From positions 1 to 5,542 of the forward strand of contig JADGHK010000200.1 of assembly GCA_019686145.1 (NCBI GenBank): DNA of 5,542 bases, written 5' to 3'. Within the stretch, counting starts at the first letter, position 1; every line of letters begins with the position of its first letter. The position numbers and the translations under genes were made by a program. This DNA is from Bryobacteraceae bacterium. GTDB lineage: Bacteria > Acidobacteriota > Terriglobia > Bryobacterales > Bryobacteraceae. The notes beneath the pieces were generated by a model. The model had not been told where the DNA came from and did no database searches. It worked only from the letters and a program-made list of their open reading frames with translations. Positions 1 to 5,542 of this stretch are shown piece by piece.

Positions 1-1746
1 AGCGGCTACGGGCAGGAACTCGTACGCCGTGACTCCGTTGTGGTAACAGGCACCTATCAGCCTGTACCACTAGAAGAAGCCGATCGCGCCATCCGGGTTT
101 TGGATGTGCGGGAGTCTGCGCTTCTTTCGAACACCTTCGTGGATCTGCTCAAGCTCGATCCTTCGCTCGACCTCCGGCAGCGGGCTCCCAATGGCGTTCA
201 ATCGGATCTGTCCATTCGCGGAGGCACATTCGGTCAGGCGCTGATCCTCCTGAACGGAATTCGGCTCAACGATCCGCAAAGCGGACACCACAATATGGAC
301 GTGCCGATCCCCCTCGAAACGATGGATCGCATCGAAGTGCTGCGGGGAGCGGGTTCCACATTCCATGGCTCGGATGCAGTCGGAGGAGTGGTGAACTTCA
401 TCACCCAGCCGCCGGAAAGAACCGAAGTGCGTCTTCGGACGGCTGCCGGCAACTGGGGAGTGAACCAGCAGCGCGCTTCCGTGACGACTGCGTTCCGGAA
501 CGTCACCCAGCATTGGGCGTTTTCGCGCGACTTCTCGACGGGATTCCAGCCCAACCGCGACTACCGGAATCTGTCCCTGGCGTCGGTAACGCATGCAAAG
601 AGCAGGCTCGGATTTACCGATTTGATCCTGGCGCACAATGACCGGCCCTTTGGCGCTTCCCAGTTCTATGGGAACTTCGAGTCCTGGGAGCGCACCAAAG
701 GGTGGTTGGCTTCGCTGCGGCAGGAGCTCGGACAGAAGAACGAAGTGTCTTTTGCGTACCGCCGCCACACCGACCTATTCGTGCTCTATCGCGATCGCCC
801 CGAAGTTTTTACAAACCGGCATGTGGCGGAGAGCTTCGAGGGGATCCTGCGTCGAAAGGAGACCCTTGGCCAAAACGCCCGGCTGAGCTACGGCATGGAG
901 GCCTACGCCGATTCCATCGACAGCAACAACCTGGGAAAGCACTCGCGCGTTCGGGGCGCCGGCTATATGGCCCTCGATGTTCGGGCACTGCACCGCTTCT
1001 CCTTTACTGCCGGCCTCCGCGACGAAATTTACTCCCGTTTCCAGCATCAGGTGAGCCCAAGCCTTCATGCCGGCTACTGGCTCAACGGATACATGCGGCT
1101 GCGCGGCGGGGTTGGCCGGGCCTTCCGACTGCCCAGTTACACAGATCTCTACTACCACGACCCTGCCAACCTGGGATCCCCTGACCTTCGCCCGGAAAAG
1201 GCGTTGAATTTCGAGGGCGGTCTCGACTGGAACCTCGGCGGGAGGCTGCGCGGGGAGATTACCGTGTTCCACCGCCGCGAGCGCGACGGCATCGACTATG
1301 TCCGGCTCTCGGATCAGGATATCTGGCGGGCGACGAATTTCCAGCGGCTTATTTTTACAGGTGTTGAAGCATCAGTGGGCGCCAGAATTACGCGCCACCA
1401 CGCCGTCGACTTCAGCTACACCGCACTGCGCGGCGGACAAGAAGCGCGTACTGACATCGCCTCCAGGTACGTGCTCAACTACCCGCAGCATACCGGTATC
1501 GCCTCCTGGCAAGGCAAACTCCCCGGAGGCATTTCCGCCCGAACACGCGTGGGCGCCATGCAGCGCTACGCCCGGGATCCCTACGCTGTGTGGGATGTCT
1601 TCCTCGCCTATACCGAAGGAAGATGGCATCCATTCCTCCAGCTCACCAACCTGACAGCGACGCGCTACGAGGAGATCAAGGGGCTGGCAATGCCTGGGCG
1701 GGGCGTTGTCTTCGGGGTCGAGGTGCACGCATGGGGAGGAAAGTAG
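1..1746 (+). CDS. TonB-dependent outer-membrane receptor, 3' part (5' end outside window)
   Basis: This is a ligand-gated outer-membrane beta-barrel transporter energised by TonB-ExbB-ExbD. The reading frame is open from base 1, so the gene is cut at its 5' end; 581 residues remain, and the GTG at 40 is internal rather than a start. Residues 11-17 (DSVVVTG) resemble a TonB box of the BtuB type (DTLVVTA). The plug domain follows at about 30-135, with the typical IRGGTFGQ, LLNGIRLND, IEVLRGAGST and DAVGGVVNFIT segments. The remainder, about 140-581, is the barrel, with the usual DLYYHDP...GSPDLRPEK loop and a final strand ending VFGVEVHAW before a GGK tail. By family style the missing part should hold a signal peptide and perhaps a carboxypeptidase-regulatory-like domain. 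The substrate cannot be read from sequence; the plug is BtuB-like, but cobalamin is only one option beside siderophores or other ligands. Family assignment is firm. Confidence 0.95.
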   Translation, partial: SGYGQELVRRDSVVVTGTYQPVPLEEADRAIRVLDVRESALLSNTFVDLLKLDPSLDLRQRAPNGVQSDLSIRGGTFGQALILLNGIRLNDPQSGHHNMDVPIPLETMDRIEVLRGAGSTFHGSDAVGGVVNFITQPPERTEVRLRTAAGNWGVNQQRASVTTAFRNVTQHWAFSRDFSTGFQPNRDYRNLSLASVTHAKSRLGFTDLILAHNDRPFGASQFYGNFESWERTKGWLASLRQELGQKNEVSFAYRRHTDLFVLYRDRPEVFTNRHVAESFEGILRRKETLGQNARLSYGMEAYADSIDSNNLGKHSRVRGAGYMALDVRALHRFSFTAGLRDEIYSRFQHQVSPSLHAGYWLNGYMRLRGGVGRAFRLPSYTDLYYHDPANLGSPDLRPEKALNFEGGLDWNLGGRLRGEITVFHRRERDGIDYVRLSDQDIWRATNFQRLIFTGVEASVGARITRHHAVDFSYTALRGGQEARTDIASRYVLNYPQHTGIASWQGKLPGGISARTRVGAMQRYARDPYAVWDVFLAYTEGRWHPFLQLTNLTATRYEEIKGLAMPGRGVVFGVEVHAWGGK

Positions 1747-1788
1747 CTTGCGGAGTTAGGGTAGACTGGTGATGATGTAGGTGCCGGT

Positions 1789-3312
1789 TTGTTCATTCGT
1801 TGGTTGACCCCCATCCTGCTGCTCTCCGTAGCGGGTTACGCCCCTGCTCAGCCGCAACAGCAGGGCCAGCTCGACGGCAGTCCGACGGTGTTCAGCGTCC
1901 TTGCCGCAATTAACGCTGCCGGTTACGACGCCGATCTCACATCTGCCGCCAACCATCCTTTGCGTGCAGCCGTGCGGAAGCACCTCGCCGCTCAAAACAT
2001 TCCTGTTCTGCCAGAGCTGAAGCGCTTCTACGAGCAGCACAAGAAGCCGGACCCGGCCGCCGACCTCAGCCAGTACATTTCGTTTGCGCTCTGTGTGAAC
2101 GGTCCTCCCACGTTCGAATACCGGTTCAAGCCGGGAGAACTCCCTCCCGACGTCGCCGCGCTGAACGGTTTCGAACTCCTCATGGCTCGGTTCCACAAGG
2201 AAGCGAAGATCGACGAGCTCTGGCAGCAGGCGCAGCCAGCCTTCGACGAAGCGATTGCGCGTTATCACGAGCCCGTCACCAAAGCCCTGATGGAGGTGAA
2301 TGCCTATCTTCGGCACACGGCCATCGGGTCCGTGGACCGGCGGTTCCAGGTTTATCTGGATCTGCTCGGGGCGCCCAATCAGATTCACAGCAGGAGCTAC
2401 GCGGGCGATTACTTCGTCGTGATTACGCCCTCAGCGGAACCGCAAGTCAATGATATCCGGCACGCCTACCTGCAATACGTCCTCGACCCGATGGCGCAGA
2501 GGAACAGCGCGTTGTGGGAGACCAAGAAGGCGCTCGCGGACTTCGCGCAGCCCGCTCCTTTGCTCGGCGAACACTACAAGAACGATTTCGTGCTGCTCGC
2601 CAGCGCTTCTCTGGTGCGCGCCGTCGAGAGCCGTCTGGCGCCGCCCGCGAAACGGCAGGAGATGGTCGCCCAGGCCCTCAGCGAAGGATTTATCCTGACA
2701 CCGTATTTCGCCGAGAAGCTGCCGGAGTATGAGAAGCAGGAGCAGTCGATGCGCCTTTACTACCCGGAATTGGTGAAAGGCGTGGATCTCGCACGGGAGG
2801 ACAAGCGCCTGGAGGGCGTGCAGTTTGCGACTGAACGGGCGGCGCGGATCGCAAAACCGGCGCCTCCTCCCCAGGAGCCCACAGGCGCCGCGAAAACGCT
2901 TGCCGACGCAGAAGATCTGTACAGAGCGCGGGATCTGGAAAAGGCAAAGGGAGCCTATCTGCGGGTGCTGCAGGAGGCGGACGAGCGGCGGCTCCATGCA
3001 AGCGCATATTATGGATTGGCGAGGATATCGCTGCTGCAGAACGATCCCGAGTCGGCTCAGGAGCTCTTCGGAAAGGCGCTCCAGTCAGAGCCTGAACCGC
3101 AGGTGAAAGCCTGGTGCCTCGTATACCTGGCCCGGCTGTCGGAAGCTCTGGCGAAAGCGGCGGAGGCGGACGGCCGCTCCGCGGAAACGGATTTGGCGGA
3201 TGCTGCCCGCTACTATCGGGAAGCTCTCGGCGTGGAGGGGGCATCGGACGCCGCGCGACAGGCAGCCCAGCAGGGCTTGGGCGCCTTGGAGTCGAAGAAG
3301 GCCCGGCCCTAA
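1789..3312 (+). CDS. Exported protein with C-terminal TPR region, function unknown
   Basis: This 507-residue protein has no name I recognise. The only start codon after the in-frame TAG at 1762-1764 that keeps the whole signal peptide is TTG at 1789, with a weak AGGTG ribosome site at 1779-1783. Residues 1-20 form a signal peptide (Arg4, a hydrophobic run, then an APA cleavage motif), so the product is probably periplasmic or envelope-associated. Residues about 25-345 are a mostly helical domain. At 222-232 a segment reads NDIRHAYLQYV, where H225 lies in what may be a degraded HExxH zinc site, and a helix with LVRAVESRL follows at 275-283. A proline-rich linker (about 354-366) leads to roughly three TPR-like helix pairs at 370-500, suited to binding proteins. 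The gene lies 42 nt after the receptor and 38 nt before another exported TPR gene, so co-transcription is likely. The coding call and export are strong; the metallopeptidase idea is inference. Confidence 0.88.
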   Translation: MFIRWLTPILLLSVAGYAPAQPQQQGQLDGSPTVFSVLAAINAAGYDADLTSAANHPLRAAVRKHLAAQNIPVLPELKRFYEQHKKPDPAADLSQYISFALCVNGPPTFEYRFKPGELPPDVAALNGFELLMARFHKEAKIDELWQQAQPAFDEAIARYHEPVTKALMEVNAYLRHTAIGSVDRRFQVYLDLLGAPNQIHSRSYAGDYFVVITPSAEPQVNDIRHAYLQYVLDPMAQRNSALWETKKALADFAQPAPLLGEHYKNDFVLLASASLVRAVESRLAPPAKRQEMVAQALSEGFILTPYFAEKLPEYEKQEQSMRLYYPELVKGVDLAREDKRLEGVQFATERAARIAKPAPPPQEPTGAAKTLADAEDLYRARDLEKAKGAYLRVLQEADERRLHASAYYGLARISLLQNDPESAQELFGKALQSEPEPQVKAWCLVYLARLSEALAKAAEADGRSAETDLADAARYYREALGVEGASDAARQAAQQGLGALESKKARP

Positions 3313-3321
3313 GACCCGGGC
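3301..3321 (+). promoter_or_regulatory. GC-rich hairpin enclosing the stop codon of the first TPR gene
   Basis: GCCCGG at 3301-3306 pairs perfectly with CCGGGC at 3316-3321, giving a six-pair all-GC stem with a nine-base loop that contains the TAA stop (3310-3312). No run of T follows, so it is not a standard intrinsic terminator. It might stabilise the upstream mRNA or tune expression of the following TPR gene, whose ribosome site begins about 15 nt later. In GC-rich coding DNA such a short stem can also arise by chance. Confidence 0.35.
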
Positions 3322-3336
3322 AAAGCATCATCACGG

Positions 3337-3342
3337 AAGGAG
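3337..3342 (+). promoter_or_regulatory. Ribosome binding site that decides the start of the second TPR gene
   Basis: AAGGAG is the clearest Shine-Dalgarno sequence in the window. Two in-frame ATG codons follow, at 3345 (2 nt spacing) and 3351 (8 nt spacing). The usual spacing of 5-9 nt favours 3351. The reading frame is open back to 3114, but that upstream part overlaps the preceding gene and lacks a signal peptide, so it is not used. Confidence 0.75.
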
Positions 3343-3350
3343 TCATGCAG

Positions 3351-4112
3351 ATGAGATACGGAAGATTCTCAAAGGCCATCATTGGACTCGCAGGCGCGAC
3401 GGGTCTGCTGTTCGCCCAAGCTCAGCCTCAACCGAAATCACAGAAGGAAGTCGAAGCGATCCAGGCGATGTTTCAGGCGCAGGACCCGGATTCGCAGATC
3501 AAGGCTGCCGAGAACCTGATTCAGAAGTTCGCCGACACGGACTTCAAGGCGCTCGCCATGTTTGTCATGGCCAATGCCTATCAAAACAAGAATGATCCCG
3601 AGAACACGATCATCTGGGCCGAGCGCATGCTGGAGATCGATAAGACCAGCTACCAGGCCGGTCAGGCAATGCTGATGATTGCGAAGTCGCTGGCGGTCCG
3701 TACGCGCGAGTTCGATCTCGACAAGGAAGAGAAGCTGGGACGCGCCGAAAAGCTGGCCAAAGAGGCGCAGAATGTGATCGCCAAGGCTCCCAAGCCCCGC
3801 CCGGACATTTCTGACGAACAGTGGGAAGCTGCCAAAAAGGACGGCGTTTCCCTCAGCCACGAAGCACTCGGGTTGATCGCGCAAGTGCGCAAGAATCATG
3901 ACGTGGCGATCGCCGAGTTCACGCAGGCTGTGGAAATGGCCGCGCAGCCGGATCCCGGCGTGATGTTCCGTCTGGCCTCATCGTACGCAAGCGCGGGCAA
4001 GAACAACGAGGCGCTCTCGACTTTGGACAAGGTGCTGTCGATGCCCAACCTGCATCCGACAATCAAATCTCTCGCCGAAAAGGAGAAGGCAAGAATTCAA
4101 GGCGGAAAGTAG
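3351..4112 (+). CDS. Small exported TPR protein, function unknown
   Basis: The product has 253 residues from ATG 3351, or 255 from ATG 3345. Residues 1-24 form a signal peptide: basic start (R2, R5, K8), hydrophobic stretch IIGLAGATGLLFA, and an AQA motif ending at residue 24. The mature protein is all-helical and TPR-like. Helix pairs run at about 48-98, with the typical small-residue and aromatic pattern around ALAMFVMANAYQNKND, then about 100-140, and two more at about 176-245 (HEALGLIAQVRKNHDVAIAEF and LASSYASAGKNNEALSTLDKV). A charged, lysine-rich link lies in the middle, about 120-170. No catalytic motif is visible, so a periplasmic scaffold or adaptor role is the best inference. It follows another exported TPR gene and ends 9 nt before rnc. 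Similar small TPR proteins are common in Acidobacteria, from memory. The coding call and export are strong; the job is unknown. Confidence 0.9.
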   Translation: MRYGRFSKAIIGLAGATGLLFAQAQPQPKSQKEVEAIQAMFQAQDPDSQIKAAENLIQKFADTDFKALAMFVMANAYQNKNDPENTIIWAERMLEIDKTSYQAGQAMLMIAKSLAVRTREFDLDKEEKLGRAEKLAKEAQNVIAKAPKPRPDISDEQWEAAKKDGVSLSHEALGLIAQVRKNHDVAIAEFTQAVEMAAQPDPGVMFRLASSYASAGKNNEALSTLDKVLSMPNLHPTIKSLAEKEKARIQGGK

Positions 4113-4121
4113 CATCTTCGT

Positions 4122-4865
4122 ATGAGCGCGGACCTGGAAGGCCTTGAAACAGTACTCGGCTACAAGTTTCGAGACCGTTGTATTCTTCTCCGCGCTCTCA
4201 CTCACAAATCCCGCCTCTCGGAGAAGAACTCCTCCACGGAAGCGGACAACGAGCAACTGGAGTTCCTGGGAGACTCGATCCTGGGCTTTCTGGTAAGCGA
4301 AGCTCTGGTCCGCACCTACCCGGGATACCGGGAAGGGCGCCTCTCCAAGCTCAAAGCGCATCTGGTGAGCGCCATTCACCTTCACAGCATTGCCAATAAG
4401 CTGCGGCTTGGCGACTATCTGGTTCTCGGCCGCAGCGAGGAGATGAGCGGAGGACGGAAGAAGAAAGCGCTCCTCGCCAACGCCCTCGAAGCCGTCATCG
4501 CTGCGATGTATCTGGACGGCGGCCTGGAGCCGGCGCGCCGCTTCATCGAGGAACATCTCCTGGAGGAGTTCGACTCCCGCGGTGTGGAGGCCGTGCAGGT
4601 CCGGGACTACAAGAGCGAGCTACAGGAAGCTGCCCAGGCCATGAAACTGCCCCTGCCACGATACCTGATTGTGAAGGAGGAGGGCCCGGAACACGCGAAA
4701 ACGTTCACGGTCGAGGCGCGCATCGGACGCGATCTGGTCCGTCAGGCCGAGGGGCCGTCCAAGAAGAGCGCGGGGCAATTGGCTGCGCGCCTCCTGCTCG
4801 AAGGGCTCCGCTCATCCACGGGGCAGCAGTCCAACGATACCCCAGATACCCCGACGGAAGGCTGA
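4122..4865 (+). CDS. rnc: Ribonuclease III
   Basis: This is the cytoplasmic double-strand-specific endoribonuclease that processes rRNA precursors and some mRNAs, acting as a dimer. The length of 247 residues is normal for a bacterial enzyme. The catalytic domain spans about 5-150, with the signature NEQLEFLGDSIL at 43-54 supplying E44, E47 and D51, E71 in YREGRLSKLKA, and E123 in LANALEAVIAAMYLDGG. The double-stranded RNA-binding domain spans about 162-229, with GPEHAKTF and the diagnostic GPSKKSAGQLAA at 211-222. A short tail rich in Thr, Pro and Asp follows. Position 120 is Asn where the E. coli enzyme has metal-binding D114. ATG 4122 has no strong ribosome site and begins 9 nt after the TPR gene stop, so translation may be coupled. 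The identification is firm. Confidence 0.98.
   Translation: MSADLEGLETVLGYKFRDRCILLRALTHKSRLSEKNSSTEADNEQLEFLGDSILGFLVSEALVRTYPGYREGRLSKLKAHLVSAIHLHSIANKLRLGDYLVLGRSEEMSGGRKKKALLANALEAVIAAMYLDGGLEPARRFIEEHLLEEFDSRGVEAVQVRDYKSELQEAAQAMKLPLPRYLIVKEEGPEHAKTFTVEARIGRDLVRQAEGPSKKSAGQLAARLLLEGLRSSTGQQSNDTPDTPTEG
4836..4852 (+). repeat. Short tandem repeat in the rnc tail
   Basis: GATACCCCA at 4836-4844 is followed at once by GATACCCC at 4845-4852. It encodes the DTP-DTP part of the poorly conserved C-terminal tail of RNase III, after the RNA-binding domain. It probably reflects a small local duplication with little functional effect. Confidence 0.6.
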
Positions 4866-4903
4866 ACCGCTTACCCGTGGTGCCCTACCGCTGCTTCCTT
4901 CCG
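4855..4903. terminator. Weak candidate for a two-way terminator between converging genes
   Basis: CGGAAGG at 4855-4861 pairs with CCTTCCG at 4897-4903 around a 35-base loop. A second inverted pair, CCACGGG at 4816-4822 and CCCGTGG at 4874-4880, overlaps it. The region spans the two facing stop codons (4863-4865 and 4873-4871), where a bidirectional terminator would be expected. No T-run follows on either strand and the loops are long, so support is weak. Confidence 0.2.
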
Positions 4904-5128
4904 CTGCAAGGGAATTCCGCACCGTACCAGAGCCGACTCGAGAGCAAATTCCGTCAAGCGCGAAGCATCGTACTCCACGTGAATGGAATCGAGCGTGGGC
5001 GACAGGCGCACCAAGTGAATCCCATACACAGAGTGCGCACGGGCAATTGCATTCATGTCGGCCTCCGTCACCTGCCTCGTGAGGCCGAAGTCCTTTTCAA
5101 CTTTGGTCATCCGGTTACAGAATAGCAC
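4871..5128 (-). CDS. Small HMA-like (ferredoxin-fold) protein lacking the metal-binding CxxC
   Basis: This is a small cytoplasmic protein of 85 residues from GTG 5128, or 79 from ATG 5110. Neither start has a clear ribosome site; the ATG gives a more natural protein because the first conserved-looking segment (KVEKDFGL) comes just after it. The predicted order of elements matches the heavy-metal-associated fold. A short strand at about 9-18 is followed by a helix at 21-35 (TEADMNAIARAHSVY), paired strands around 37-43 and 48-54 (SIHVEYD), and a helix at 58-70 (LTEFALESALVRC) ending GIPL. The CxxC that binds copper or similar metals in true HMA domains is absent; the two cysteines, at 4 and 70, are far apart. 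It lies just downstream of the TrmJ-like gene on the same strand, suggesting one operon. Its function is unknown, and the fold is inferred from pattern alone. Confidence 0.75.
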   Translation of the reverse strand: MLFCNRMTKVEKDFGLTRQVTEADMNAIARAHSVYGIHLVRLSPTLDSIHVEYDASRLTEFALESALVRCGIPLQRKEAAVGHHG

Positions 5129-5158
5129 TTGCCAGCCGTCAGTCAGAGGCGGGGACGG

Positions 5159-5542
5159 CTATGACCGCGTGTTCGTCCGCATTCTCCAGAGCGCCTGCCT
5201 CAGCATGCCCTGCCAGGCTTCGATGTCACGCGCCGGAAGGTTCAGACGCCGGACCATCCGGCGGACCTTCTCCCTCGCAGAGCCCGCCGTCAGCGGCTTG
5301 ATGTAGTCGCATTCCTCCAGCATCTCGATCAGCAGAAGCGTGAAGCGCTCCACCTCTGCGGCAGAAGCAGCCTCGACCGGTTCCGGCTCCCGCGCCGCCG
5401 CACTCGAATCCCGTATCAGTTCGTAGAGGCAGACGGCCACGGATTGACCGAGGTTCATCGATTCGTGCTCGGGGCGTGTGGGGATGCGCATCAGGAAATG
5501 GCAGTGCGCCATATCCTGGTTCGACAGGCCAAACTTCTCAGA
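5159..5542 (-). CDS. trmJ: TrmJ-like tRNA (cytidine/uridine-2'-O-)methyltransferase, 3' part
   Basis: This is a SPOUT-family (TrmH group) RNA methyltransferase. TrmJ methylates the 2'-hydroxyl of tRNA nucleotide 32 using S-adenosylmethionine. The frame is open to the window edge, so the 5' part of the gene is missing; 127 residues remain, against about 245 for E. coli TrmJ. The first visible residues, SEKFGLSNQD, are the end of the GxExxGLS motif of the trefoil knot. Next come the cofactor-site and knot motifs: IPT at 20-22 and the MNLGQSVAVCLYEL helix at 29-42. After a variable Ala/Glu/Pro-rich linker comes the C-terminal helical region that TrmJ has beyond the knot, ending WQGMLRQALWRMR. 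The stop is TAG at 5161-5159. A related TrmH-family member with another target cannot be excluded, but the knot motif plus extension fits TrmJ best. Confidence 0.88.
   Translation of the reverse strand, partial: SEKFGLSNQDMAHCHFLMRIPTRPEHESMNLGQSVAVCLYELIRDSSAAAREPEPVEAASAAEVERFTLLLIEMLEECDYIKPLTAGSAREKVRRMVRRLNLPARDIEAWQGMLRQALWRMRTNTRS

Noticed and set aside
70..768. A long open frame on the minus strand (232 codons) within the receptor gene.
   Set aside because: It is fully antisense to a gene with clear TonB receptor motifs, its product resembles nothing I know, and GC-rich codon use commonly leaves such open antisense frames.
1748..1776. Possible promoter before the first TPR gene: TTGCGG at 1748-1753 and GATGAT at 1771-1776 with 17 nt spacing.
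   Set aside because: The boxes match consensus at only three and four of six positions, and transcription would start almost at the start codon. The short gap fits co-transcription with the receptor.
2690..3382. A long minus-strand open frame (230 codons) across the junction of the two TPR genes.
   Set aside because: Its product is rich in Pro, Arg and Ser with no recognisable domain, typical of an antisense shadow of GC-rich coding DNA.
791..3914. GCGATCGC palindromes at 791-798 and within 3905-3914, the HIP1 repeat known from cyanobacteria.
   Set aside because: Two copies inside coding DNA of a GC-rich genome are not an excess, and gene content does not suggest a cyanobacterium.
1738..4113. 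GGAAAGTAGC occurs at the ends of both the receptor gene and the second TPR gene, giving GGK tails.
   Set aside because: The flanking bases differ and the shared ten bases are explained by the same three codons plus stop; there is no sign of a mobile or regulatory repeat.
4888..4903. On the minus strand, GGAAGGAAGCAGC matches the core loop of bacterial signal recognition particle RNA.
   Set aside because: The 5' half of the helix (CAGGUC-type strand) is absent, the base pair below the tetraloop does not form properly, and the stretch lies inside the coding end of the small HMA-like gene as the QRKEAA codons.

Overview
The window looks like a stretch of ordinary chromosome from a GC-rich Gram-negative bacterium, most likely an acidobacterium of the Bryobacterales/Solibacteres type. 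This rests on three things: the style of the TonB-dependent receptor (plug motifs such as IRGGTFGQ and NDPQSGHHNMD), small exported TPR proteins of a kind common in acidobacterial genomes, and a TrmJ-type methyltransferase gene beside a small HMA-like protein gene. The taxonomic call is from memory of family style and not from a search.

Layout. On the plus strand, positions 1-1746 hold the 3' part of a TonB-dependent outer-membrane receptor gene. It is followed at 1789-3312 by an exported protein with a C-terminal TPR region, at 3351-4112 by a second, smaller exported TPR protein, and at 4122-4865 by ribonuclease III (rnc). Gaps are 42, 38 and 9 nt, so the four genes could be one transcription unit. 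No strong internal promoter or U-tract terminator is visible. On the minus strand, reading towards rnc, lie the 3' part of a TrmJ-like tRNA methyltransferase gene (5159-5542) and a small HMA-like protein gene (4871-5128). The two strands converge with only 5 nt between the stop codons of rnc and the small gene. Coding density is very high and no gene-free stretch exceeds about 45 nt.

How the genes may work together. The receptor would import a scarce ligand through the outer membrane using TonB energy. The two TPR proteins carry signal peptides and probably act in the periplasm or at the envelope as protein-binding scaffolds. RNase III and TrmJ are cytoplasmic RNA-processing and RNA-modifying enzymes. 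The envelope and RNA genes have no obvious shared pathway.

I found no mobile element, CRISPR array, tRNA or rRNA gene, and nothing that clearly amounts to a new system. The best leads are a possible inactive metallopeptidase-like domain in the 507-residue TPR protein, an Asn in place of a metal-binding Asp in RNase III, a GC-rich hairpin with a stop codon in its loop between the two TPR genes, and the single in-frame TAG that separates the TrmJ and HMA-like genes.
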